Shown here: piece by piece, positions 35,170-44,981 of the stretch
Layout: every line of letters begins with the position of its first letter
Position numbering within the stretch: position 1 is the first letter of the stretch
Notes under the pieces: generated by a model
The model's input: the letters and a program-made list of their open reading frames with translations, nothing else
Databases searched by the model: none
Told to the model about the DNA's origin: nothing
Translations under genes and position numbers: made by a program
Source: Corynebacterium sp. NML98-0116
GTDB taxonomy: Bacteria; Actinomycetota; Actinomycetes; Mycobacteriales; Mycobacteriaceae
Assembly (NCBI RefSeq): GCF_001767255.1
Contig: NZ_CP017639.1
Coordinates: 1,882,875 to 1,946,874 of the forward strand
Length of the DNA: 64,000 bases
Reading direction: 5' to 3'

Positions 35170-36474
35170 TTACCCCCGGTTGTGGCCGATTTCACGTACT
35201 TCCACAGCGACCCATGGGGCTCCCTCAGTACCGAAGACCGCCGAGGAGAACGCCACTTCCCCGTCTCCGGCAACAACTTCGAGCGCCGCCCCGTCAGCGC
35301 ACACCACGAGTTCGCCCTGCGCGCATTGGGCGCGGCGCTCGTCACCGCCGACCGTCACGCTCACTGTTCCACGCCCGGCTTCGCCAGGCCGCCACGCCAC
35401 GTGAGCACCAACGCCACCGGCATCGTCGACCAGGTCGGCCTCCCACGGCTGTCCCCTGAGAACTTCGCGGTGCACGACCATCCCCGCGGGATCGGTTGGG
35501 AGAAGGAGTTCGGTGCGAAGCTGGCCGTCGACAAGTTGGAGCCTGCGAGGCAACGTCAGCTGGTGCACCCAGCCCTCCGCTTCGAGCGTGGGCGTGTCGT
35601 CGCGGGCGGGCAGGCCCATCCAGCCGAGCAACAGCGCATCGCCATCGCCCTCGGCGACCATCTGCGGCGCGTAAAACTGATGCCCAAAGTCCAACGGGCG
35701 GAACTGCGACTCCACGCGGAACCACAGCCCATCCAGCGTGCCCACGACGTAGCCGCACTCGTCCGAGCCCGGGTACTGCGGGCACAGCACCAGCACCTCG
35801 CGCCACTGCCCCGTCGCGTGGTCACGCATCCGCAGCAGGTTCGGGCACTCCCACATGTAGGCGGCCTCAACGCGCGGGTCCAGCCCCTCGAACTGCAGCG
35901 CGCCAGCAAACGACCAGTTCACCAGGTCCGGTGACTCGTAGAGCACCACCGCGCCGCGCTCCTCCTCACGCTGCGCACCGAGCACCATGCGCCAGGAGCC
36001 GTCCTCATTCTGAGTGACGTGCGGGTCCCGGTAGTGGGCGGTAAAGCCGAGGGCTGGGCCGTCAATGAGCGGATTCTCCGGCGCACGGTGGTACACACCG
36101 CCCATCGGGCCCTCCAAGTCCTCAACGCGGACCAGGTTCTGCGTGGTCAGGCGGCGCCCATCCTCCTTCACGTTGCCGGTGTAAAACAGCATGACCTCAC
36201 CGTCGTGGACCACGGAGGACCCGGAGTAGCACCCGTGCGTGTCGTACGGGAAGTCCGGATACAGCGCGTCCGGAAGGTGGCGCCACTGGCCCAGGCCCTC
36301 CTCACCCCCAATTGTGGTGACGGCGTGGCCCCAACCGGTGCGCTTCGCAGCGTGCGGAAAGCACGGATCATGCTGGTAAAACACGTGGAGTTGGTCGCCG
36401 ATGAACGTGACGCCGTTCGGGTCGTTGAGGCGCCCTTGCGGCGGGGACAGGTGAAATGTTGGCCGGTACGTCAT
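35170..36474 (-). CDS. scrB: Sucrose-6-phosphate hydrolase (GH32)
   Basis: 434-aa GH32 enzyme splitting sucrose-6-phosphate into glucose-6-phosphate and fructose. Catalytic motifs: GRLNDPNG (nucleophile Asp18), TAHYRDPHVTQN (transition-state Asp) and MWECPNLLRM (acid/base Glu). No signal peptide, so it acts in the cytosol behind PtsS. It is divergent from the PfkB kinase, with only 23 bp between start codons. Confidence 0.93.
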   Translation of the reverse strand: MTYRPTFHLSPPQGRLNDPNGVTFIGDQLHVFYQHDPCFPHAAKRTGWGHAVTTIGGEEGLGQWRHLPDALYPDFPYDTHGCYSGSSVVHDGEVMLFYTGNVKEDGRRLTTQNLVRVEDLEGPMGGVYHRAPENPLIDGPALGFTAHYRDPHVTQNEDGSWRMVLGAQREEERGAVVLYESPDLVNWSFAGALQFEGLDPRVEAAYMWECPNLLRMRDHATGQWREVLVLCPQYPGSDECGYVVGTLDGLWFRVESQFRPLDFGHQFYAPQMVAEGDGDALLLGWMGLPARDDTPTLEAEGWVHQLTLPRRLQLVDGQLRTELLLPTDPAGMVVHREVLRGQPWEADLVDDAGGVGAHVAWRPGEAGRGTVSVTVGGDERRAQCAQGELVVCADGAALEVVAGDGEVAFSSAVFGTEGAPWVAVEVREIGHNRG

Positions 36475-36497
36475 GCGACTTAGTCTACGGTGGAACC
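36475..36497. promoter_or_regulatory. Minimal divergent scrB/kinase promoter gap
   Basis: Only 23 bp separate the two ATGs. TAGACT on the minus strand (plus 36481-36487 region) ends about 7 nt before scrB, suggesting a leaderless scrB mRNA; the same near-palindrome TAGTCTA gives a -10 for the plus strand 11 nt before the kinase. -35 elements would then lie inside the opposite coding regions. Inference from hexamer spacing only. Confidence 0.35.
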
Positions 36498-37364
36498 ATG
36501 ATCACTGTGTACGGCGAAGCCCTCGTTGACCTTGTCCCCCAGGACCGTTCCCCGCTCGCGCCGCTGGTGCCCGCGCTCGGTGGCGGCCCGTTCAATGTGG
36601 CCCGAGCTCTGGGCCGACTCGGCGCAGACGTCTCCTTCCAGTCACGGTTGTCTCGTGACAACTTCGGGGAGGCACTCGCCCAATCGCTTCTCGACGCCCA
36701 CGTGGACCTCACCAACTGCGGCCGCGGCGACGAGCCCACCACCCTTGCTGTCACCGCCCTGGCTGAGAACGGCTCGGCAACGTACACGTTCTACGTCGAC
36801 GGCACCGCCGACCGCTTCGCACAGCCGGTCCCGGTGCAGGAGGGCTACGCGGTGTTTGGGACCCTGTCCCTGGCGCTAGAGCCCGCGTCGCTGCGCTACG
36901 CGGAGGCCGCCTCTGAGTCGGCAAAGCACGGCGCAATCGTCTGCCTGGACCCGAATATCCGCCCGGCGTTCGCCTCCGCGAAACACCGCCTGTTCCTGCG
37001 GGGGCTGCTCGATTCCGTAACGGTGCTCAAACTCTCCGACGAGGAAGTCGAGTTCCTCGGTGACACCTCCCACGTGCCAGTCGTGGTGACCACGCTCGGC
37101 GCCGACGGCCTGCGGGTACGCGCGCCGTTCGGCACGGTCACGGTCCCGTCACCGAAGGTCACGGTCGCGGACACGATTGGGGCCGGCGACACAGTGATGG
37201 CGGCGCTGGTCCACCAGTTCGACGCCCGCGGCCTGGACCGCGACGGCCTGCTCGCCCTGGACGAGGAGGAGTGGCGCGAGATCCTCACGTTCGCCACCCG
37301 CGCGGCCGCGATCACGGTGTCGCGCACCGGCGCAGACACCCCCTTCGCCCACGAGCTGGATTAG
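36498..37364 (+). CDS. PfkB-family sugar kinase, probable fructokinase
   Basis: 288-aa ribokinase-fold kinase: N-terminal VYGEALVDLVPQ and GGGPFNVARALGRLGADVSF, C-terminal DTIGAGDTVMAAL with the catalytic Asp. The ATG at 36498 has GGTGGA 5 nt upstream. Placement beside scrB and ptsS suggests it phosphorylates the free fructose released by ScrB; other sugars cannot be excluded. It ends in a 4-bp stop overlap with the convergent monooxygenase gene. Confidence 0.82.
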   Translation: MITVYGEALVDLVPQDRSPLAPLVPALGGGPFNVARALGRLGADVSFQSRLSRDNFGEALAQSLLDAHVDLTNCGRGDEPTTLAVTALAENGSATYTFYVDGTADRFAQPVPVQEGYAVFGTLSLALEPASLRYAEAASESAKHGAIVCLDPNIRPAFASAKHRLFLRGLLDSVTVLKLSDEEVEFLGDTSHVPVVVTTLGADGLRVRAPFGTVTVPSPKVTVADTIGAGDTVMAALVHQFDARGLDRDGLLALDEEEWREILTFATRAAAITVSRTGADTPFAHELD

Positions 37365-38404
37365 GAAGCCGCGTACGCTGGCTCCCACCCAAGCGCCGGC
37401 GCGACGTGCTCGGCGAACCCGCGCAGGATCTGCATGCACACGTCCACCCCGGCCTGGTTCGGAACGGTGAGCATCAGCGTGTCCGAGGCCTGGATTGCTG
37501 GGTCATTACCGAGCTCCTCGATAAGCTGGTCGGCCTCTGCGGCGTACGTCTTGCCAAACGTGGTGTACACACCACGCTCAATCTGTCCGATCTGTTCCTC
37601 GGTATCCAGCAGTCCGAAGAGCCGCTCGGTGTCCTCGTCCACGATCGGAAAGATAGAACGAGAAACAGAAACGCGCGGCTCCCAGTCGTGGCCCGCGGCC
37701 GCCCACGCCTTCCGGTAGTGCTGAATCTGTTCCGCCTGCAGCTCGCCGAGGCTGCGGCCGTCGGCTTCCGAAATCAGCGTGGAGCTCATCAGGTTCACGC
37801 CGTCGCGGGCAGCCTGCTCGGCGCTGGCGAAGGTACCTGCGCCCCACCACACCCGGCGCGCCGCCCCCTCGGAGTGTGGCAACACCGCAAGCGGGCTGGC
37901 AGGCGGGTACATCTGCGGGTACTGCTCCTCAAGGGATGCGGCGAGCGCCATCGGGTCCCCGCGCAGCGCGGAAATGAAACGCTGGAAATGTGCACGCGCC
38001 AGGTCAGAACCGTTCGCGGCCTCTGACTCGTAGCCGAAAGCGCGCCACCCTCTATCGGCAGGCTCCGGTGACCCGCGGGAGACGCCGAAGGCGAGGCGGC
38101 CGTCGCTTAGCAAATCGAGCGCGGCGACGTCCTCCGCGAGCTGCAGCGGGTTGGCGTAGCGCATATCGACGACGCCGGTGCCCACCTCAATGTGCTTCGT
38201 CGCCGACGCCATCGCGCCAAGCAGGGCAATCGGAGACGCGAACTGCGGCGCGAAGTGGTGCACTCGCACGTAGGCGCCGTTGACACCAATCGCGTCCGCC
38301 TGGCGCGCGAGCTCCACGGTGTCCTGTAGCGCCTCGCGCGCGGTCATCCCCTGGCGCCCGGGTGGTGCGTGGTGGCCGAATGAAAGGAACCCAAACTTCT
38401 TCAT
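37361..38404 (-). CDS. LLM-class (luciferase-like) flavin-dependent oxidoreductase
   Basis: 347-aa TIM-barrel protein of the bacterial luciferase-like family: MKKFGFLSFGHHAPPGRQG, HHFAPQFASPIALLGAMASATKHIEVGTGVV and LSDGRLAFGVSRGSPEPADRG fit the FMN/F420-binding group. Substrate unknown. It lies 17 nt after glmS and may be transcribed with it. Confidence 0.8.
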   Translation of the reverse strand: MKKFGFLSFGHHAPPGRQGMTAREALQDTVELARQADAIGVNGAYVRVHHFAPQFASPIALLGAMASATKHIEVGTGVVDMRYANPLQLAEDVAALDLLSDGRLAFGVSRGSPEPADRGWRAFGYESEAANGSDLARAHFQRFISALRGDPMALAASLEEQYPQMYPPASPLAVLPHSEGAARRVWWGAGTFASAEQAARDGVNLMSSTLISEADGRSLGELQAEQIQHYRKAWAAAGHDWEPRVSVSRSIFPIVDEDTERLFGLLDTEEQIGQIERGVYTTFGKTYAAEADQLIEELGNDPAIQASDTLMLTVPNQAGVDVCMQILRGFAEHVAPALGWEPAYAAS

Positions 38405-38421
38405 GCGGCCACTCTAGCGCG

Positions 38422-40290
38422 CTACTCCACCGTGACGGACTTCGCCAGGTTGCGTGGCTGGTCCACGTTCAAGCCACGTGCTTGCGCAACGGTGCAGGCG
38501 AAGATCTGCAGCGGGATCGTCGACAAGAGGGGCTGCATGAGGCCGGCCGACTGCGGGATGCGGATCACGTGGTTGGCGAAGCGGTTCACGTCTTCGTCGC
38601 CCTCCTCCGCGATCACGATGGTGACGGCACCACGCGCGCGGACTTCCTGGATGTTGGAGACAACCTTGGCGTGCAGGTTGTGGCGCGAACGCTTCGACGG
38701 CACGATGACGAACACCGGCTGCCCTTCCTCAACCAGCGCGATCGGGCCGTGCTTGAGCTCGCCTGCGGCGAAGCCCTCGGAGTGCAGGTAGGCGACCTCC
38801 TTGAGCTTCAGTGCACCCTCGAGCGCGACTGGGAAGCCGACGTGGCGGCCGAGGAAGAGCACCGACTTCGCGTCGGCGAGCTCGCGGCCAAGTTCCTGGA
38901 TTTCTGCCTCGTTGTCCAGGATCCACTGGATCTTCTCCGGCATCTCCTCCAGCTCAGCAATGATGGTCTGGATTTCGTCGGTGAACTTGTTGCCGCGAAC
39001 CTGCGCCAGGTACAGCGCCAACAGGTAGGACGCCACGATCTGGGAGATGAACGCCTTCGTCGACGCCACTGCGATCTCTGGGCCGGCGTAGGTGTACAGG
39101 GAGGCGTCGGCCTCACGCGGGATGGAGGAGCCGACCGTGTTGCAGATCGCGATGACCTTCGCGCCCTGCTCGCGCGCGTGGCGTACAGCCATGAGGGTGT
39201 CCATGGTCTCGCCGGACTGCGAAATTGCTACGACCAGGGTGTTCGGGGTGACGATCGGGTCGCGGTAGCGGAACTCGTGCGCCAGCTCGACCTCCGTCGG
39301 GATGCGGCACCAGTGCTCAATCGCGTACTTCGCCACGTGCCCCGCGTACGCAGCGGTACCGCAGGCCACGATGATGATCTTGTCGACGCTGCGCAGCACG
39401 GACTCGTCGATACGTAGTTCGTCGAGCGTGAGCTTGCCCTCGGCGTCGAAGCGGCCGTACAGCGTGTCGCGAACGGCAGCCGGTTGGTCGTGGATCTCCT
39501 TCGCCATGAAGGAATCAAACCCACCCTTTTCTGCGGCGGTGACGTCCCACTCGACGCGGAACGGGCTGCCCTCGGCGTGGTTGCCTTCGAAGTCAATGAT
39601 GTCGTAGTTGTCAGCGGTCAGGGTGACGATCTGCCCGTTGTCCATCTCCACCGCGTCGCGGGTGAACTCGATGAAGCCGGAGACGTCAGAGCTGAGGAAG
39701 TTCTCACCCTCGCCCAGGCCGATCACCAGCGGTGAGTTCCAGCGCGCCGCAACGATACGGTCCGGGAATTCCTGCTCGATGGCCAGCAGCGTGAACGCGC
39801 CCTCGAGTCGCAGGGCGGTCAGGCGCATTGCCTCGGTGAGGTCCTTGTTCGCCTCAGTATTGAAGATGTCCAGCAGCAGCGTGGCTGCCACCTCGGTGTC
39901 AGTTTCGGAGCGGAACGTGTAGCCCTTCTCGCTCAGCTCAGCACGAAGTGCCGCGAAGTTCTCGATGATGCCGTTGTGCACCACGGCCAGTGCGCCGTCG
40001 CCGACGACGTGGGGGTGGGCGTTGGCGTCGGTAGGCCCGCCGTGGGTTGCCCACCGGGTGTGCCCGATGCCCAGGTTGGAAGGCGCAAGCGGCGCCTCTG
40101 CGATGGCCTGCTCTAGGTCCGCGACCTTGCCTGCCTTCTTCCTGCACGCGATGGTGTCGCCCTGCATGACTGCTACCCCGGCCGAGTCATAACCGCGGTA
40201 TTCGAGCCTGCGAAGCCCATCAATAATGACGGTGAGGGCGTCGTGCTCGCGTGCACGCTCGCCACCTATGTATCCAACGATTCCACACAT
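38422..40290 (-). CDS. glmS: Glutamine-fructose-6-phosphate aminotransferase
   Basis: 622-aa enzyme making glucosamine-6-phosphate, the first step to UDP-GlcNAc for peptidoglycan. The N-terminal glutaminase has the nucleophile Cys after Met (MCGIVGYIGG) and GIGHTRWATHG; the C-terminal part has two SIS sugar-isomerase domains (SQSGETMDTLMAVRHA; LGRHVGFPVALEGALKLKE) and ends LAKSVTVE. It follows the SulP gene by 52 nt. No glmS ribozyme is expected in this lineage and none was seen in so short a gap. Confidence 0.96.
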   Translation of the reverse strand: MCGIVGYIGGERAREHDALTVIIDGLRRLEYRGYDSAGVAVMQGDTIACRKKAGKVADLEQAIAEAPLAPSNLGIGHTRWATHGGPTDANAHPHVVGDGALAVVHNGIIENFAALRAELSEKGYTFRSETDTEVAATLLLDIFNTEANKDLTEAMRLTALRLEGAFTLLAIEQEFPDRIVAARWNSPLVIGLGEGENFLSSDVSGFIEFTRDAVEMDNGQIVTLTADNYDIIDFEGNHAEGSPFRVEWDVTAAEKGGFDSFMAKEIHDQPAAVRDTLYGRFDAEGKLTLDELRIDESVLRSVDKIIIVACGTAAYAGHVAKYAIEHWCRIPTEVELAHEFRYRDPIVTPNTLVVAISQSGETMDTLMAVRHAREQGAKVIAICNTVGSSIPREADASLYTYAGPEIAVASTKAFISQIVASYLLALYLAQVRGNKFTDEIQTIIAELEEMPEKIQWILDNEAEIQELGRELADAKSVLFLGRHVGFPVALEGALKLKEVAYLHSEGFAAGELKHGPIALVEEGQPVFVIVPSKRSRHNLHAKVVSNIQEVRARGAVTIVIAEEGDEDVNRFANHVIRIPQSAGLMQPLLSTIPLQIFACTVAQARGLNVDQPRNLAKSVTVE

Positions 40291-40342
40291 GGGGCGAATT
40301 TTACACGCGGCGTAGTTCCTGAAAAAGTGACGCCGCCGAACC

Positions 40343-41845
40343 CTATCCCAGCGAGCCCGTGAGCTTGCCGTGAAACTCCGTGGTACTCGGGTTCATGCCG
40401 ATGAAGCGCACGTGCTTGCCGCGCTCCTCGTATTTTTGTTCAATGCTGTCGAGCGCCGCGACCGTCGACGCGTCCCACACGTGCGCGCGGTGCAGGTCCA
40501 CGACCACTTCGTCGGGGTCCTCCGAGTACATGAACAGAGTGGTCAGGTCGTTGGAGGAGGCAAACAGCAGCTGGCCGGACACCACGTAGTGAGCCACGCC
40601 GTCGACAACTTCGCGGGTCACTTCCACCAGGTGGGCGACGTTTCGCACAAAGATTACCGACGCCACAAGCACACCCACCACGACGCCGATAGCCAGGTTG
40701 TTCGTCGCCAGCACCACTGCAACCGTGATCAGCATCGTGACGGTTTCCGAAGCCGGCAGCTTGCGCAGCGTGCTCGGCATCACCGAGTGCCAGTCGAACG
40801 TGCCCACCGACACCATCACCATCACGGCAACCAGCGCAGCCATCGGGATCATGGCGACGTACTCGCCGAACGCGAGCATCAAAATCAGCAGGAACGCGCC
40901 CGCCAGGAAGGTGGAAATACGGGTGCGAGCCCCCGAGACCTTCACGTTGATCATGGACTGGCCGATCATGGCGCAGCCACCCATCCCGCCGAACAGGCCG
41001 GTGACAATGTTCGCGACGCCCTGCCCCCAGCTCTCGCGAGTCTTGTTGGAGTGCGTGTCCGTGACTTCGTCGATCAGCTTCGCGGTCATCAGCGACTCCA
41101 TCAGCCCGACAAGCGCCACGCCGAGCGAGTACGGTGCGATGATCCGAAGCGTCTCCCAGGTCAGCGGCACGTGCGGGATGAAGAATTCGGGCAGGCTGCT
41201 CGGCAGCTCGCCGCGGTCCCCGACCGTCGGGACCGGCGCATTCGTTGCGACCGCGATGAGCGTCACCACGAGGATCGCCACAAGCGGCGCCGGGATCGCC
41301 TGCGTGAACTTCGGCATCACCACCATGATCACGATGGCCAGCGCCAGCAGCGGGTACACCGCCCAGTGAATGCCGATGATTTCGGGCAGCTGCGCCACAA
41401 AGATGAGAATCGCCAGCGCGTTGACGAAGCCAATCATCACGCTTCGCGGCAAGAACCGCATCAGCGTTGCGACGCCAGCAACCGCCAACAGAATCTGAAA
41501 CACCCCGGCGAGCATGATGGCCGCCACCATGTAGTCGTAGCCGTAGTCCCGCACCAGCGGCGCGATGACCAGCGCGACCGCACCCGTGGCGGCCGCAATC
41601 ATGGCGGGTCGCCCGCCCGTAATCGCGATCACCATCGCCATGATGAAGGAGGAGTACAGCCCGATCTTCGGGTCCACCCCGGCGATGATGGAGAAGCTGA
41701 TCGCCTCCGGGATCAGCGCCAGCGCCACAACTAGCCCGGCGAGGACCTCTTTCGTCAGGATGCGCGGTGTCTTCAGCGCTGTCGCCACTGATGGCTCGGG
41801 CTTGTACCGGCGCGTGTTTTCCGTGGTCAGCACGGTGGCTGCCAT
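40343..41845 (-). CDS. SulP-family anion transporter with STAS domain
   Basis: 500-aa permease: N-terminal SulP helices ([32 protein letters not shown]) to about residue 400, then a cytosolic STAS domain (about 415-495; [17 protein letters not shown]). Family members carry sulfate, bicarbonate or other anions; the substrate is open. ATG 41845 is preferred (GGAG 8 nt upstream) over the GTG at 41854. It lies 23 nt after the FtsX/MacB permease gene and may be the last gene of the sulfur-carrier cluster, hence sulfate is an attractive but unproven guess. Confidence 0.85.
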   Translation of the reverse strand: MAATVLTTENTRRYKPEPSVATALKTPRILTKEVLAGLVVALALIPEAISFSIIAGVDPKIGLYSSFIMAMVIAITGGRPAMIAAATGAVALVIAPLVRDYGYDYMVAAIMLAGVFQILLAVAGVATLMRFLPRSVMIGFVNALAILIFVAQLPEIIGIHWAVYPLLALAIVIMVVMPKFTQAIPAPLVAILVVTLIAVATNAPVPTVGDRGELPSSLPEFFIPHVPLTWETLRIIAPYSLGVALVGLMESLMTAKLIDEVTDTHSNKTRESWGQGVANIVTGLFGGMGGCAMIGQSMINVKVSGARTRISTFLAGAFLLILMLAFGEYVAMIPMAALVAVMVMVSVGTFDWHSVMPSTLRKLPASETVTMLITVAVVLATNNLAIGVVVGVLVASVIFVRNVAHLVEVTREVVDGVAHYVVSGQLLFASSNDLTTLFMYSEDPDEVVVDLHRAHVWDASTVAALDSIEQKYEERGKHVRFIGMNPSTTEFHGKLTGSLG

Positions 41846-41868
41846 ATGTGTCACTCCAAACGTTGTTG

Positions 41869-43131
41869 CTATTCGTAGCGCAGGGCTTCGATCGGGTTCA
41901 TTCTCGATGCGCGGTTTGCCGGGTAGTAGCCGAAGAACAGGCCAATCAGCAGCGCGAATACCAGTGAGAGTAGCACTGCCGTGATCGGTGGCAGCACGAA
42001 GGCGTTGAGCAGGAGCGCACCGAGCATGCCGAAGCCCGCGCCCACGACCACGCCGAACACGCCGCCGATCAGGCAGACGATCATCGCCTCAGTGACGAAC
42101 TGCATGCGGATCATCCGCCTCGTCGCCCCGAGCGCCATACGCACGCCGATCTCGCGGGTGCGTTCCGTCACGGTGATTAGCATGATGTTCATCACGCCGA
42201 TGCCGCCCACCAGCAGCGAGATCCCGCCGATTGCGGAGACCACCACGCTCATCATGGTCAACGTCTGGTTGAGCTGATCGATGTCACGCTTCATGTCGGC
42301 CACTTTCCCCTTGTAATCGGGGTCGTCCTCATAGGCACGGTCCGCCCACGCCTGGACGTCCTTGGCCACTTGATCGGTGTCGGCGCCATCGGCGACGCGC
42401 ACACTCACGTTGTCTACGCCAGGCACCGGTGTGCGCATCATGTCCGGCTGCACCGTGTACGGCACCGCCATCATCGACTGCGAAAAGTCCCCGACCAGCA
42501 CGCCTTGCTTCTCAAAGTGCCCGTACGCGCCGACCACCTGCACCGAAGCGTACTGCCCGCCGATGTCCAGCTCGACTTCCTGCCCGATCGCCGAATCAGG
42601 GTCGTTATTGAACAGCTGCTCCACAACCTCCGGCGAGACCACCGCCACGGCGCGGTTCGCCTCAATGTCGTCTTGGGTCAGAAATCGCCCGGCGGTCAGC
42701 GGCAGGTTCTGCATCTCCAGCTGGTCAGCGTTGACAAAACTCACCATCGTGGTGCCGTGCGCCAGCCCGCGTGTCGCCTGAGCTGTCGAGCTATCCAACT
42801 CAAACGCGATACCCTTCGCCTGCGCCCCGAGGTCGGCGCGCAGGTCCTCGATCATGTCGGGGGTGAGCTTCGAGGCGTCGTCAATTTCTTGGAACATGTA
42901 GCGGGCGGCCTCGCTGTCATCCTCCTGGCGGGGCTTGACTTCGAGGTGGACGTCGTGAATGCCGAACTGCTCCAGGCTGTCCAGCGTCTGCTTCTGCATC
43001 GCCTTACCCAGCGTCATAATCGCAATCACCGAGGCGATGCCAATGATCACCCCGAGCAGCGTCAGCGCCGAGCGCATCTTGTTCGCCCGCAGGCTCACCG
43101 TAGCGAGTCTGACAGATTCGCGCGGGTTCAC
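41869..43131 (-). CDS. FtsX/MacB-type ABC transporter permease
   Basis: 420-aa permease with the MacB topology: one N-terminal helix (about 20-42, [22 protein letters not shown]), a large extracytoplasmic MacB-PCD domain, and three C-terminal helices, ending [17 protein letters not shown]. The GTG start overlaps the stop of the adaptor gene (GTGA). It has no ATP-binding domain, and no separate ATPase gene lies beside it; MacAB-type systems need one. The ATPase must be elsewhere or the pair is orphaned. Confidence 0.87.
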   Translation of the reverse strand: MNPRESVRLATVSLRANKMRSALTLLGVIIGIASVIAIMTLGKAMQKQTLDSLEQFGIHDVHLEVKPRQEDDSEAARYMFQEIDDASKLTPDMIEDLRADLGAQAKGIAFELDSSTAQATRGLAHGTTMVSFVNADQLEMQNLPLTAGRFLTQDDIEANRAVAVVSPEVVEQLFNNDPDSAIGQEVELDIGGQYASVQVVGAYGHFEKQGVLVGDFSQSMMAVPYTVQPDMMRTPVPGVDNVSVRVADGADTDQVAKDVQAWADRAYEDDPDYKGKVADMKRDIDQLNQTLTMMSVVVSAIGGISLLVGGIGVMNIMLITVTERTREIGVRMALGATRRMIRMQFVTEAMIVCLIGGVFGVVVGAGFGMLGALLLNAFVLPPITAVLLSLVFALLIGLFFGYYPANRASRMNPIEALRYE

Positions 43132-44729
43132 TCCTGCTCCTCAACCAAGGTCACAGTGGCACCGACGCGTTCGCGGTACTCGGCAGGCTTGTTCAGCACC
43201 CGCGTCCCCTTTTCGACGCCCTCTACGACCACATCCGAGTCCGACACCAGCCCAACCTTGACCGGCGTCTTCACTACCTCGAACTTGTCCCCGTCATCCT
43301 TCGGGCGAAGCGCGTACACCGAGTAGCTACCGTTCTCATCGACGACGGCCTCCCGCGGCACAGCGAGCGCGTCCTTCGCGGACTCCGTGGTGATCTGCGC
43401 CTTGGCCGTGCCGCCGATCTTCAGACCCTCGGTATCACCCAGAACCTCGATCTCCACGGGGAACTCCGGGCGCGCCGCCTGCGCCGACGCCCCATCCGCC
43501 GCGGGCTGCGTTTCCGCAACCGATGAAACATCCAGCACACGGCCCTTAAACTTCTTCGCGCCGGTGCCAGGCGTGGTGAACGAGACGGCGTCGCCCGGCT
43601 GCATCTTCGCCGAGTCCAACTCCTTCACGTTCGCACGCAGCACCAGCCGGTTCGGGTCCGCCACAGAGAGCAGATAACCCGTCGGCGTCTGCCCCTGCTT
43701 CACCGCAACCTCCGCGACCACACCCGCGATCGGGGCACGCACCTGACCCGACGCCACATCGACCTCAAGCTGCGCGATTGACTGGCCCGCCGCGGCCTGC
43801 GCCGCCTGCACACCACGCTGCGCCTGCTGCACCGCTGCCGCCTGGGAGTCGAGCTGCTGCTGGGCCGCAAGCTTCGCCACCTCGAGCCCGACCGCTGCCT
43901 CCGCCTTCGCATCAAATGCCTGGGCAACCGCGCGCTGCTTCGCCGCAAGATCCGCGTCGGTGTCGTTGAGGGCGGCGTCGTACGCCTTTTGCGCCGCAGA
44001 AAGGTTGTGCTTCGCGCCGCGGAAACGCTCGTCAGCCTCCAGTTTGCTCAGCAACGGCTGCACAGCATCGTCTTGCGCCATCCCAGATTGGAAGATGCTG
44101 TGGTTGCCGCGCACAGACTCCAGGGCCGCCGTCAGCGCGTCACGACGCGCCGAGTCCACGCCCTGCGCCTGCGTGAGCAGCGTGCTGTCCAGGCCCGCCG
44201 CAACTGCCTTCTTGCGTTGCTCAAAGACCGCGGTAGCCTCCTGCAGCTGGCCATCAGCCTGGCGAAGCGCCGCTTCCGCCTGCGTCACCTGTGGGTTCAG
44301 GCCACGCTGCATCGCGTCGCTCGACTGCTGGTAGGCCTGCTGGGCCTGCTCAAGCTGGTTCTGCGCCGCGACATCCGCCGAAATCTGCTGTGCCCGCTGC
44401 GTATCAATCTCACGCTGGACCCCCGACGTATCCAGGACCGCAACGACCTGGCCGGCCTCAACGCGCTGCCCCACCTTCACGTTCAGGGCTGTGACCGGGC
44501 CGGTCAGGTGCGTCGTCAACGCGGTCACCGTGGCAGCCTCCACCGTCGCGGTGACCGGCACTTTGGCAGCAACATCACGAGGAGCGAGCTCTGTCGTATC
44601 AGCTGCCATGACCGGCTGACCGCCCCCAAACCCGCACGCAGCGGTAGAGGCAAGAATACAAAGCCCGAGCCCCACGGTGGCAAGGGTCCGGGAAACGACA
44701 TGGTTCGTTCGGCGCAGTCCTTTATTCAC
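43128..44729 (-). CDS. MacA/HlyD-like adaptor lipoprotein
   Basis: 533-aa lipoprotein (lipobox LASTAAC, Cys32) with the membrane-fusion-protein layout: biotinyl-lipoyl half (about 60-110, GPVTALNVKVGQRVEAGQVVAVLDTSG), a long Gln/Ala-rich coiled coil (about 105-320), the second lipoyl half (VRAPIAGVVAEVAVKQGQTPTG) and a beta-barrel/C-terminal domain. It links with the adjacent FtsX-type permease as an exporter-like pair. In a Gram-positive mycolata it would sit on the outer face of the inner membrane. It starts 27 nt after the TusA-like gene. Confidence 0.87.
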   Translation of the reverse strand: MNKGLRRTNHVVSRTLATVGLGLCILASTAACGFGGGQPVMAADTTELAPRDVAAKVPVTATVEAATVTALTTHLTGPVTALNVKVGQRVEAGQVVAVLDTSGVQREIDTQRAQQISADVAAQNQLEQAQQAYQQSSDAMQRGLNPQVTQAEAALRQADGQLQEATAVFEQRKKAVAAGLDSTLLTQAQGVDSARRDALTAALESVRGNHSIFQSGMAQDDAVQPLLSKLEADERFRGAKHNLSAAQKAYDAALNDTDADLAAKQRAVAQAFDAKAEAAVGLEVAKLAAQQQLDSQAAAVQQAQRGVQAAQAAAGQSIAQLEVDVASGQVRAPIAGVVAEVAVKQGQTPTGYLLSVADPNRLVLRANVKELDSAKMQPGDAVSFTTPGTGAKKFKGRVLDVSSVAETQPAADGASAQAARPEFPVEIEVLGDTEGLKIGGTAKAQITTESAKDALAVPREAVVDENGSYSVYALRPKDDGDKFEVVKTPVKVGLVSDSDVVVEGVEKGTRVLNKPAEYRERVGATVTLVEEQE

Positions 44730-44756
44730 AGCGCTAAGGATAGCCGAAGTTTCACA

Positions 44757-44981
44757 TCAATCAGAAGTTTTACGGATATAAAACTCCGGGTGATCCGCGC
44801 GCAGCAACGTGTTGCCAGTCAGGCCGCACCAGGCACGAATATCGATATCGATCGCCTCGTTCGTGGACCGCAAGTGCAGCACTTCCCCGTCCTTGATCTG
44901 GTCGCGGAACAAGAGGAAGAGGCGCACCAGGACATCACCGCACGCGATGTCCTGGGCGTCCCAGTAATGATCCTCATGCAT
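44757..44981 (-). CDS. Stand-alone TusA-like protein with altered Cys motif
   Basis: 74-aa protein resembling TusA/SirA sulfur carriers: MHEDHYWDAQDIACGDVLVRLF, then GEVLHLRSTNEAIDIDIRAWCGLTGNTLL. The usual C-P-x-P motif is replaced by C-G-D; the Cys (residue 14) and the second Cys in the WCxLTGN motif are kept. The same pattern occurs in the N-terminal domain of the upstream fusion protein, so they look like paralogues. Its start codon overlaps the fusion gene by 8 bp. Function as sulfur carrier is inferred from fold only. Confidence 0.65.
   Translation of the reverse strand: MHEDHYWDAQDIACGDVLVRLFLLFRDQIKDGEVLHLRSTNEAIDIDIRAWCGLTGNTLLRADHPEFYIRKTSD

Noticed and set aside
40291..40342. Possible glmS ribozyme/riboswitch ahead of glmS
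   Set aside because: The 52-nt gap is too short for the ribozyme, which is also characteristic of Firmicutes.
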